Source: a candidate division FCPU426 bacterium (lineage in GTDB: Bacteria > Oederibacteriota > Muellerivitia > Muellerivitales > Muellerivitaceae). From it: a DNA stretch of 64,000 nucleotides. The position numbers and the translations under genes were made by a program. The stretch covers positions 41,325 to 105,324 of the forward strand of contig PLFD01000042.1 in NCBI GenBank assembly GCA_003136635.1, given 5' to 3'. Each line of letters starts with the position of its first letter. The stretch's first letter is position 1. The notes beneath the pieces are model-generated. The model was not told the DNA's origin, ran no database searches, and worked only from the letters and a program-made list of their open reading frames with translations. This document shows positions 7,519 to 14,609 of the stretch, in pieces.

Positions 7519-9045
7519 ATGTTAAAACCCAACCGAAACTTAAAAGCCACGCTTCAACGATCCCCCCCTACCGGGTCCGCAGACGAACCACTGCTGTTTG
7601 TCGAAATCCCCTTTGACGCCATGAGCGCCCGGGTGACCATTCTGCCGCCCACTTCGAAAGACAAAAAATTCGTGACCGTGGATGACCTGCGCCATGCCCT
7701 GGAAAAACGCAATGTCGTCTATGGCATTGACCAAAACCTGTTGATGGAAATAAGCGCCAAGATTACCCAACAGGCGGCGGATAAAAACCTGGACGATATG
7801 ATTGAGGCCGATCTGGCCCATGGCACGCGTCCCCACCCGGGCCAGGACGCCCAGGTGGAGTATTTTTTTGAAAAGGACCACTCCTCCCACAAGGTGGATT
7901 TAACCGAAGATGAGGAAGGCCGGGTGGATTACAAGGCCGGCAGGAAAATCAACAACGTCAAAAAGGGCGACCTGTTGATTCGGGTAACCCCCGCGGTGCT
8001 GGGTAAACCGGGCAGAACTATTACGGGACGGGATGTCCCGCCCGATCCCCCGAAAGACATTGTGCTTTCCTTTGGCAAGGGCGTTTTGCCGGGCGTGGAT
8101 AACCCCAATGAGTTTTACGCCGACGAAGACGGCCATGTAGTGCTGAAAGATGGACGAGTAACCGTACAGCCGGTTTATGAGGTTCGCGGCGACGTGGACA
8201 TGACCGTGGGCAATATCGACTTCTTCGGCACCGTGATGGTGCATGGCGACGTGAAGGACGGATTTAAAATTAACGCCGGGGGCGACCTGATCGTTCGCGG
8301 TGTGGTGGAAGGCGCCGATCTTCAAGTAGAAGGCAACCTGACGGTTTCGGGTGGGGTGACGGGCAACGACAGGGCGCATATCCGCTGTAAGGGCAACGCC
8401 CTGATTAAATATATTCAAAACGCCACGGTAGAAGTGACCGGCAACCTGGGCGTGAAGCAATTCATACTTCATTCCAAAGTGACCTGCGACCACACCATCA
8501 CCGTGGCCGGATCAAAAGGCATGATTGTGGGCGGCCCCGTGATTGCCCGGCGGGAACTGACCGCTGGAGCGATCGGAAACAAATTGGCGACGCCGACCGA
8601 AATTATCGTGGGCGAACAGGTGGACCTGAGGGTTGAGATTTTAAACGCCGACGAGGAAATAAGAGAAATTACCAACAAAATAGAAAAAATCAGAAAATCC
8701 CTGGTGCACTTTAAAGACGTGAACGCCAGAAGCAACGAACAGCTGTCGGACGAGAAAAAAGAACTTCAAACCTGGATGGCCCGCGCTTTGGTAAAGCTGA
8801 CCTTTGACGCCAAAGTGGTTTCCCAGAAGAAAAACGAGTTGGAAATCAAACAGGCGGTCTTTTTGAAGGAAAAACCCATACCCCGCGTGAACTGCACCTA
8901 CAAAATCTACCCCGGCGTGAAGGTGATGATTAACCGCGCTTATATCGCATTTCAGGATGAGCAGAAATACTGTTCCCTGATTGAGATGGAGGGCGAAGTT
9001 CGCTTTACCACCCTCAAGACCAAAACCAAAGTCCAGACCGTTTAA
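7519..9045 (+). CDS. FapA-like DUF342 protein
   Basis: The protein has the FapA layout: an N-terminal region, then a repetitive beta-helix core with glycine- and valine-rich rungs (GDVDMTVGNIDFFGTVMVHGDV, shortened here, then GGDLIVRGVVEGADLQVEGN) and a C-terminal coiled coil (about residues 370-450) with a short beta tail. DUF342/FapA proteins are polymer-like cytoplasmic proteins related to bactofilins and linked to flagella, pili or envelope organisation. No flagellar genes are in this window. I chose the ATG at 7519 (508 residues) because AGGA sits 5 nt upstream. A TTG at 7435 would add 28 residues but has no ribosome site and overlaps the divergent gene. Function beyond the family is not inferable. 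Confidence 0.85.
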   Translation: MLKPNRNLKATLQRSPPTGSADEPLLFVEIPFDAMSARVTILPPTSKDKKFVTVDDLRHALEKRNVVYGIDQNLLMEISAKITQQAADKNLDDMIEADLAHGTRPHPGQDAQVEYFFEKDHSSHKVDLTEDEEGRVDYKAGRKINNVKKGDLLIRVTPAVLGKPGRTITGRDVPPDPPKDIVLSFGKGVLPGVDNPNEFYADEDGHVVLKDGRVTVQPVYEVRGDVDMTVGNIDFFGTVMVHGDVKDGFKINAGGDLIVRGVVEGADLQVEGNLTVSGGVTGNDRAHIRCKGNALIKYIQNATVEVTGNLGVKQFILHSKVTCDHTITVAGSKGMIVGGPVIARRELTAGAIGNKLATPTEIIVGEQVDLRVEILNADEEIREITNKIEKIRKSLVHFKDVNARSNEQLSDEKKELQTWMARALVKLTFDAKVVSQKKNELEIKQAVFLKEKPIPRVNCTYKIYPGVKVMINRAYIAFQDEQKYCSLIEMEGEVRFTTLKTKTKVQTV

Positions 9046-9090
9046 TTGGCTGGAAAATAGGATGGTGAGTCGGTTTGTATCTTTTTTGAT

Positions 9091-9257
9091 GTCATTGCGA
9101 GGAGTGGCCCCCGATTAGGGGGCTGGAAACGAGGAAGCAACCCCAGTTTAATATGGCCTTTAGCCCACTTCTCCAAGCAGTTGGTCAAACCCATATTTAA
9201 ACTTAGGTTGCTTCGTCATAGTCGTCCCCCTATTCGGGGGCCACTCCTCGCTATGAC
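9091..9257. repeat. MITE-like inverted-repeat element, copy 1
   Basis: The left arm begins GTCATTGCGAGGAGTGG and the right arm, read in reverse complement, begins GTCATAGCGAGGAGTGG. The arms are about 60 bp and nearly identical, each with an internal mini-hairpin (CCCCC-gatta-GGGGG and its partner) and a GAAGCAACC inner end. The core is about 45 bp without a coding frame. Related copies lie at 19421-19542 and 37351-37500. Outside the arms a further 15 bp (AAACTGACCCG) is shared with copy 3. It is nonautonomous; no transposase is in the window. Confidence 0.85.
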
Positions 9258-9293
9258 ACCCAAACTGACCCGTCACCAAAAATCGGAGACCCC

Positions 9294-9665
9294 ATGAACC
9301 CCCTTCTCAAAAAACTTGTCTTCAAGAACCAGGAACCGGTGTTGCTGCTGAACTTACCGCCCGAACTTCAAACCCTCTCCAAAGATTTTGCCAAAGCCCA
9401 TACCACTCCCAAGGGAAAATACGGCTTTCTATTGGCTTTTGTTAAGTCGTTGGCCGAGGGGGAAAAACTGGCAAAACGCCTGCCGAAGCATTTGGACGAG
9501 AAAACAGTGGTCTGGGTGGCCTACCCCAAGGGAACTTCGAAGAAATACAAGTCAGACTATAACCGCGACACCGGCTACGCTCTGATGGAAAAGCACGGCC
9601 TGGATGGAGTTTCGCTGGTCTCTCTGGGCGACGACTGGTCCGCCATGCGGTTTAAAAAAGTTTAA
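9294..9665 (+). CDS. DUF3052-like small protein
   Basis: This 123-residue protein lacks a signal peptide and membrane segments. The C-terminus (VSLVSLGDDWSAMRFKKV) and the internal VVWVAYPKG segment resemble DUF3052-type proteins, which end in a similar DDTWSGLKF-like motif. The family has no established biochemical role. GGAGA precedes the ATG closely. It stands alone, downstream of an inverted-repeat element and convergent with the putative toxin-antitoxin pair, so context gives no functional hint. Confidence 0.6.
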   Translation: MNPLLKKLVFKNQEPVLLLNLPPELQTLSKDFAKAHTTPKGKYGFLLAFVKSLAEGEKLAKRLPKHLDEKTVVWVAYPKGTSKKYKSDYNRDTGYALMEKHGLDGVSLVSLGDDWSAMRFKKV

Positions 9666-9741
9666 CCTGAAAACCAAACTCCGTAGGCATTTTGATATTC
9701 CTTGATTTCTCAAAGCCACTCGATAATCAAATTAAATTGGA

Positions 9742-10047
9742 TTAAAGATCTATTTTTTTATACTTCGCTTTACCGCTTTTAATATTTTTAATTTCCATAT
9801 CCAGCTTTTTATTGAGCTTATGGCCGGGCTCATAAATATTCCAACCTTCTCTTTCACACAAAAACTTGCCGATATCCAGTCCCAATTTCTCAATTTCACT
9901 TTCCTGATGCAGGGTTCGAACAATTTTTTCTTTCACAGCCTCGTCAATGAAGCTGTTCATCCGTTGATGCAATTTATGGACAACGATTTCCATCAGTTTT
10001 TCCCTACCCATGGAAGGGCGGTATGATAACCCAGGTGCTTGTGCCAT
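9742..10047 (-). CDS. Small protein, second gene of putative toxin-antitoxin pair
   Basis: This 101-residue charged, helix-rich protein is not one I recognise. It contains no visible helix-turn-helix or ribbon-helix-helix motif, but the Lys-rich C-terminus (KNIKSGKAKYKKIDL) could contact nucleic acid. GGAGG lies 8 nt before the ATG, supporting this start over internal Met codons. It begins 15 bp after the stop of the RelE-like gene and shares its palindromic promoter, so it is the candidate antitoxin in a toxin-first arrangement. That role rests on gene order alone. Confidence 0.55.
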   Translation of the reverse strand: MAQAPGLSYRPSMGREKLMEIVVHKLHQRMNSFIDEAVKEKIVRTLHQESEIEKLGLDIGKFLCEREGWNIYEPGHKLNKKLDMEIKNIKSGKAKYKKIDL

Positions 10048-10062
10048 TTTTGCTGCCTCCGT

Positions 10063-10356
10063 TTATAGAATAATTTGATGTATAAACAAAATGTGCTTAT
10101 CCGGGGTTTCCTGCCCGATTCCAGAGAAAGTGATGGCTCGTGAATTATCCGCCACAAATTTTCTCCAACCGTCTTTACCGGATGGCCGGACATTCGCGCA
10201 AACTGTGTCCGGATATTCTTCAAAGAATCTCCTCAGTTCGCGTTTTATCAATTCGTATTTTTTGCTATCCGCACCCTTAATTTCATTCAATTTCTCTTCC
10301 GCGCTTTTCGAATACCGCACCTCGACCGGCTTTGGGGGTTTTTCCATCGAAGACAT
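10063..10356 (-). CDS. Putative RelE/ParE-like toxin
   Basis: This 97-residue basic protein has the RelE-type pattern: an N-terminal strand (VEVRYSKSAEEKL), two charged helices, then GWRKFVADNSRAITFSG, where RelE/HigB proteins carry the strand with catalytic or RNA-contacting residues, and a last strand (HILFIHQIIL). The match is by pattern rather than confident homology, so cleavage of ribosome-bound mRNA is only a hypothesis. An ATG three codons inside is an alternative start. It is transcribed from a palindromic sigma70-like promoter and followed after 15 bp by the candidate antitoxin. Confidence 0.5.
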   Translation of the reverse strand: MSSMEKPPKPVEVRYSKSAEEKLNEIKGADSKKYELIKRELRRFFEEYPDTVCANVRPSGKDGWRKFVADNSRAITFSGIGQETPDKHILFIHQIIL

Positions 10357-10384
10357 CTTTCCTTGAGTTACCTCCCCTGCACCA

Positions 10385-10426
10385 ACACTTCAATAGTATT
10401 ACTCATAGTAATACTTAACAAGCCAA
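10385..10426 (-). promoter_or_regulatory. Palindromic promoter/operator of the toxin-antitoxin pair
   Basis: On the minus strand TTGTTA is followed after exactly 17 nt by TACTAT, a fair sigma70 promoter. A perfect inverted repeat AGTATTACT-N3-AGTAATACT (10395-10415) covers the spacer and -10. Such overlap is typical of autorepressed toxin-antitoxin operons, where the complex binds its own promoter. The element is seen; the regulation is inference. Its 9-3-9 geometry also matches other palindromes in this window. Confidence 0.55.
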
Positions 10427-10460
10427 AAAAAAGCCGCTTGCCTTATACGCAAGCGGCTTT
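10425..10460 (-). terminator. Rho-independent terminator after the VOC gene
   Basis: A perfect 12-bp stem (AAAGCCGCTTGC with GCAAGCGGCTTT, 7-nt loop, 10430-10460) is followed on the minus strand by a run of eight T. It lies 27 bp after the stop of the VOC-family gene and isolates it from the toxin-antitoxin promoter just downstream. Confidence 0.9.
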
Positions 10461-10487
10461 AATTTAAACAGAAGAAAACAGACGTTT

Positions 10488-10841
10488 TTAGCGTACCTGA
10501 GTCAAATAAAGATGCGTTCCATCCGGGTCTTTGAAGAAAGCCAGAATATTAACCTCGTTTTCCTGATAGTGGAAAACCAGACCCTTGGCTTCCAGCTCTT
10601 TGGCGGTTTTTCTTAAATCCTGCACTTCAAATCCGATGGAAATATGGTTGTGTTCCGGCGCGGGGTGAGCCCCCGGTTTTTTAGGATGCAGACCCACGGT
10701 TAAACCCTTGGTCGTCATCTCCGCCCAGCTGTCGCCAAAACGCAGGTCTTCATATAGGCCCAGCAAGCCGTTATAGAACTCCACTGACTTTTCCAAATTC
10801 TCGACCATGATGGTGACATAAGCTTTTTTAATTTCGGGCAT
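10488..10841 (-). CDS. VOC (glyoxalase/bleomycin-resistance) family protein
   Basis: This 117-residue single-domain protein has paired beta-alpha-beta-beta-beta modules: KKAYVTIMVENLEKSVEFYNGLLGL starts the first (written as a family hallmark, residues 4-28), with HNHISIGFEVQDL in the second half and FFKDPDGTHLYLTQV at the end. The final motif DPDGTHLYL is typical of glyoxalase-fold proteins using divalent metals (candidate ligands His in HNHIS and HLYL). The reaction is not predictable. The ATG at 10841 has AGGAG 8 nt upstream; a longer frame starting at 10922 would only add an unrelated Pro/Arg-rich leader read through an intergenic hairpin. Confidence 0.85.
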   Translation of the reverse strand: MPEIKKAYVTIMVENLEKSVEFYNGLLGLYEDLRFGDSWAEMTTKGLTVGLHPKKPGAHPAPEHNHISIGFEVQDLRKTAKELEAKGLVFHYQENEVNILAFFKDPDGTHLYLTQVR

Positions 10842-11110
10842 CGAGAGGCTCCTAGCTTGTCCCCGAAGCTTAAGCGTTAGGGGATGAAAATAGGGGTCTA
10901 TTCTACTCCCTGCACACCCCAAGCAATACCGTGGAATTACGGCATTCCGATCGGAGCGACTATCAAAATAATAGTAATTATTTCGCTCTCCTGGTTGAGT
11001 TTATTGTCCGCCAACAGTGTTTATTAAAACAGATCGAGTTAAGTTAGGAGCGTAAAAAGCGACGAGGGATTGGCAGGGACTGACTATTAAAACTCGGGGT
11101 TTGAGTTGAC

Positions 11111-12127
11111 ATGAAAAAACGCGCTCACACGATAGGATCACCCCACCTTTGGATGGCGTTCGTTTATTTATTATTGGCGGCCTATCCCGCCTATCAGACC
11201 ATTCTCCACACCAACTTCGAAATAAAATATTTAGAAAAAATAAACGATCTCAACAACCTTCAAAACAACGGCGCCATCAAAGAGGACTCTTTTTGGAAAG
11301 AAATCATCTCTAAGCATCATTTTCTCGGACCGATTATCAAACAATTTTTCGCGCCGACGCTGGACCATCAATTTCATATTCCTCCCCTTAAAGTAGCGCA
11401 GGCGACGTTAGATACAATTCCGGATTTAAACCAGCAGCAGGCCGACGAGGCGGCCGCCGCGCGCTGTTGGTGGGGACCTTTATTGGCTCTCAGTCTGGCT
11501 TATTTCACCTTCACTTTCTTCAAGCGAAGTGAAGCCCGGCTCGATCACCTTATTTTTCCGCTGGCCATCATCTCGTTTGTTTTGTTAGTGATCGGGATAT
11601 TGGCGCCCGCCATGGTGATTGACGTCAGCCCCAAAACCTCCGGATTTCCGCGTTTCATTCTGGATTATCAGGTCAGAAGCATTTTTGGCGTTATTTCAGA
11701 ACTGTACGCGTCCAGTTATTGGATTGTGGCAGTGTGTCTTACCTTTTTCAGCATCCTCATCCCCATCTTCAAGGGCGTTTTAACGGTCTTCGCCCTGGAA
11801 GCCGGGTCTTTGTCTAAAAAAATTAAAATCGCGAAATTTCTGCATTCCGTCAGCAAATGGTCCATGGCGGACGTATTTGTGGCCTCCATCCTTCTGTCCA
11901 ATTTCGCGGTCAAATCCAATCAAAACACGCACGCCGATCTGTTTCTGGGGTTCTATTTCTTCTTGAGTTACTGTTTATTGAGCATGGTGACAACGACCCT
12001 GCTGCAAAATAAGTATCAAAGCGATCCGGCAAAAGCAGATCGGCCCCATGAAAAACTATCAAAAACAAAAAAGGCCCTTGCTCCCGCTGGTCGTAAAACC
12101 GTTAAGAACAAAGGCCGGCCTTCATAA
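11111..12127 (+). CDS. PqiA-like (paraquat-inducible protein A) membrane protein
   Basis: This 338-residue protein has about five membrane segments (near 14-30, 120-137, 146-170, 198-224 and 275-297). The segment VSKWSMADVFVASILLSNF matches the conserved KWSMxDVF motif of PqiA proteins. In Escherichia coli PqiA works with PqiB in envelope lipid transport. Here no MCE-domain partner follows. Only one PqiA module is present, and a long periplasmic loop lies between the first two helices. The last codons are read into a sequence homologous to clpB, so the natural C-terminus may have been altered by that relic. Upstream ribosome site is weak. Confidence 0.75.
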   Translation: MKKRAHTIGSPHLWMAFVYLLLAAYPAYQTILHTNFEIKYLEKINDLNNLQNNGAIKEDSFWKEIISKHHFLGPIIKQFFAPTLDHQFHIPPLKVAQATLDTIPDLNQQQADEAAAARCWWGPLLALSLAYFTFTFFKRSEARLDHLIFPLAIISFVLLVIGILAPAMVIDVSPKTSGFPRFILDYQVRSIFGVISELYASSYWIVAVCLTFFSILIPIFKGVLTVFALEAGSLSKKIKIAKFLHSVSKWSMADVFVASILLSNFAVKSNQNTHADLFLGFYFFLSYCLLSMVTTTLLQNKYQSDPAKADRPHEKLSKTKKALAPAGRKTVKNKGRPS

Positions 12128-12276
12128 ACCGAACAGTCTCTTTCAGCCAAGTACGCTCAAGCGCCTTTAGATAGTTCGAGCCGATCTTCTTGTCTGCCAG
12201 GCGATTTCTTGGGCCTTCCCACTGAATCGTCACGATGGACTCAATGGGATTCTTGCCCAAGCGGCGGAAGAAGAAA
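12111..12276 (-). pseudogene. Relic of a clpB 3' segment
   Basis: On the minus strand this stretch encodes RRLGKNPIESIVTIQ and RNRLADKKI, closely matching [15 protein letters not shown] and RNRLADKKI near the C-terminus of ClpB in this same window (17090-16921). The DNA aligns over about 165 bp with substitutions and a 2-nt deletion after the DKKI codons that shifts the frame. A short ORF of 60 codons covers it but is not a gene. It is either a decayed second clpB or a partial duplication. It overlaps the last codons of the PqiA-like gene. Confidence 0.8.
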
Positions 12277-12361
12277 AAATTCAAATGCCGCGGTTCTTTT
12301 TACTTCTATAATTCATGTAAGATCTCATGATTTTCCAGCGAATTTCTGAAGGAGTCTATGC

Positions 12362-14587
12362 GTGACCAGGGCTTCTTTTGTTTTCCGTTTTCACAAACGA
12401 TGGATGGAATGGATAAGCCTCATCCTACTATTCGCCTGGGCCTGTTTTTTATTCACCCGTTATTTTTCCTTCAATGAATTACCGCTCTTAACGCGGGCCT
12501 TTTCGATTCCAGATGAATTCTCCCCGTCCCCCACTCAATGGACATCGGCGTTTGTCTCTTTTTTAAAAATTCTGGGCACCTCGCTGGCCGTCGCTTTTAC
12601 CGCCTTTCGCGTTGGTTATTTTTTAAGAACGTGGGCCAGGTTTAATACACCTAACCGTTTACTGAAATGGGCGTTTGATTTGGGCCTTGGCATTATGGCG
12701 CTCGATGGTTTATGGCTCGCGCTGGGGTTCAACCAATTGTGGATGGTTCCCTTTTTGAGAGGTTTTTTTGGGCTTCTGTTTCTGGTTTGCGCGGTGGAAA
12801 AGATGATCCATTTTTCACTACCATCCTGGCAAGAGATTTCTTTTCCCGATTGGCCTTACGGCCTTCTGGCGGTAGCGGGGCTGGGCTATTGGCTTTTTTC
12901 ATGCTGGCATGGGTTTTTACCCGAGACCCATACGGATGGGTTGAACTACCACCTGGGGGTGCCCTGCAACTGGCTGATGCGCCACGGCATCGGAAATTTC
13001 ACCTCGTCGTACTATGACGGATACCCTTATGGCGGTGAATTATTTCTTTTCACCGGCTATTTATTCCAGGGCGCAGAAGCGGCCAAGCTATTAAACACCC
13101 TGGTTTTTGGAGTTTGCGCTTTGGCCGCCGCCGGATGGGCTCAGGACAGCGGGGAAAAAAACGCCGGATGGCTGGCCTTCGGTTTGACCCTGACCACGCC
13201 GCTGCTGGCGTTAGTTGGCTGGACGACTCAAGTTGAAAGTTTTTTGGTTTTGTTTTCCGTCCTTTTCTTTTACGGCCTGTACCGGCTGGTTAAAACCGAT
13301 CAGTTCAAGACTTTCGGACCGGATATTTTATTGACGGGCTTATGCGGGGGCATGGTTCTATCCGTCAAGTACACCGGCGTTTTAGGAGTGGGAATAGGAC
13401 TTCTGCTTTTCCCTTTCTTTTTCAAAGATAAGAAACGGTTTTCCAGGAAAAATTATTTAATCCTGTGTTTATTGATAGCGGGTGTGGACGCCGTATGGCT
13501 TTTAAAGAATTGGACCTATTTGGCGGACCCCTTCTCACCTTATCTCAAAAATCTGTTTCACGCGGGCCCGGCGTCCTGGTGGGATAAAGATTTGGAGGAT
13601 GTTAATCCCGATCCCCTGCGTTGGTACCGGTCGATCTGGTCTTTGGGAATGGCGAAGCCCAGTTTGTTTGGGTTTGCGGGGCCGTTGATATTGATTTTGA
13701 TGCCCGCGGTTCTTTTCTTTAAAACGAATCATCGGGAATGGAAATGGGCGGGATGGAGTCTGGCGGTCTTATGCCCCGTTTGTCTTATGTTTCTGACGAT
13801 TTTGAAATTTCATTTGCCTGAAATCATTTTCTTTTACGTTTTTTGCTCGGTTCTTTTCGCGGGACAGGAAAACCGCGCTTGGGGAAGGTCTATCGCGCTG
13901 ATAGCGCTGGTTTCGGCCGTACTTTGTTTTCCCTATCTGTCGGGCATGAGCGCTTACTATTATTCCGGTGGGCCCCTTTGGAGCTTTCAGGAAACTCGCG
14001 ATCAATATTTGGAAAGACGTCTGCCTTTTTATGAGTCCTGTGAATACGTTTCTCGAAATTTATCGCCGGACGCCAAACTGCTTCTAATGGGCGCGCAGGA
14101 TGTCTACTATGACCGCCTTTCGGACGCGGATTGGGAGTTTTTTGAGCGTTTGTTTCAAACAGCGGGAAGTTTGGATGAGGTTCTCTTGAAAATGCGCGAA
14201 GCGGGATACACGCACGTGGTGATTAATGTGGCCAAATTAAATCAGGGAAACTCCTACCTCACTTTTACGTTAAGCCCGGCGCAATGGCGGCTTTTTGACG
14301 AGTATTTTCGACGGGGTCTTGATCCGGTTTATCAAAAAGGACCTGTAGCTATTTTCAGCATAAGACCGCAACTGTTACCAAAAGGCAATCCATCCCCTAT
14401 AGATCCCTTTCTATTTTGTTCCGAACCCGCGTCCCAATTTTTGATCGCCGAAAAAGAAGGTGATTTGAAACAGGCTCAGTTTTATTTAAATCAAGCCGTA
14501 CAGCTCTATCCCTTTTCCGATTACTGGAAAAACCAGGAAAAAAGACTTAGAAACAAAAAAGCAGCCCAACCTTTATTCGCGCCGTAA
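12362..14587 (+). CDS. GT-C fold membrane glycosyltransferase-like protein with TPR-like tail
   Basis: The 741-residue protein has about 12 membrane helices. The first large loop (about 200-240) has THTDGLNYHLGVPCNWL and an aromatic YPYGGELF segment, equivalent to the loops with catalytic acids in GT39/ArnT-type enzymes that use polyprenyl-phosphate sugars. The C-terminal 50 residues (EPASQFLIAEKEGDLKQA, LNQAVQLYPFSDYW) form a TPR-like hairpin. It is paralogous to the proteins at 57233-59497 and 59517-61736, sharing the same tail and loop order. The GTG at 12362 has GGAG 7 nt upstream; an out-of-frame ATG lies 4 nt earlier. The acceptor is unknown; a surface polysaccharide or protein is likely. 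Confidence 0.75.
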   Translation: MTRASFVFRFHKRWMEWISLILLFAWACFLFTRYFSFNELPLLTRAFSIPDEFSPSPTQWTSAFVSFLKILGTSLAVAFTAFRVGYFLRTWARFNTPNRLLKWAFDLGLGIMALDGLWLALGFNQLWMVPFLRGFFGLLFLVCAVEKMIHFSLPSWQEISFPDWPYGLLAVAGLGYWLFSCWHGFLPETHTDGLNYHLGVPCNWLMRHGIGNFTSSYYDGYPYGGELFLFTGYLFQGAEAAKLLNTLVFGVCALAAAGWAQDSGEKNAGWLAFGLTLTTPLLALVGWTTQVESFLVLFSVLFFYGLYRLVKTDQFKTFGPDILLTGLCGGMVLSVKYTGVLGVGIGLLLFPFFFKDKKRFSRKNYLILCLLIAGVDAVWLLKNWTYLADPFSPYLKNLFHAGPASWWDKDLEDVNPDPLRWYRSIWSLGMAKPSLFGFAGPLILILMPAVLFFKTNHREWKWAGWSLAVLCPVCLMFLTILKFHLPEIIFFYVFCSVLFAGQENRAWGRSIALIALVSAVLCFPYLSGMSAYYYSGGPLWSFQETRDQYLERRLPFYESCEYVSRNLSPDAKLLLMGAQDVYYDRLSDADWEFFERLFQTAGSLDEVLLKMREAGYTHVVINVAKLNQGNSYLTFTLSPAQWRLFDEYFRRGLDPVYQKGPVAIFSIRPQLLPKGNPSPIDPFLFCSEPASQFLIAEKEGDLKQAQFYLNQAVQLYPFSDYWKNQEKRLRNKKAAQPLFAP

Positions 14588-14609
14588 AACACACAACCCC
14601 TCATAAAAA

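Noticed and set aside
10395..10415. Bidirectional terminator
   Set aside because: No U-tract on either side, and it overlaps a good -35/-10 pair for the toxin gene.
12102..12284. 60-codon minus-strand ORF as a small gene
   Set aside because: Its residues match the ClpB C-terminal region with a frameshift; it is a relic.
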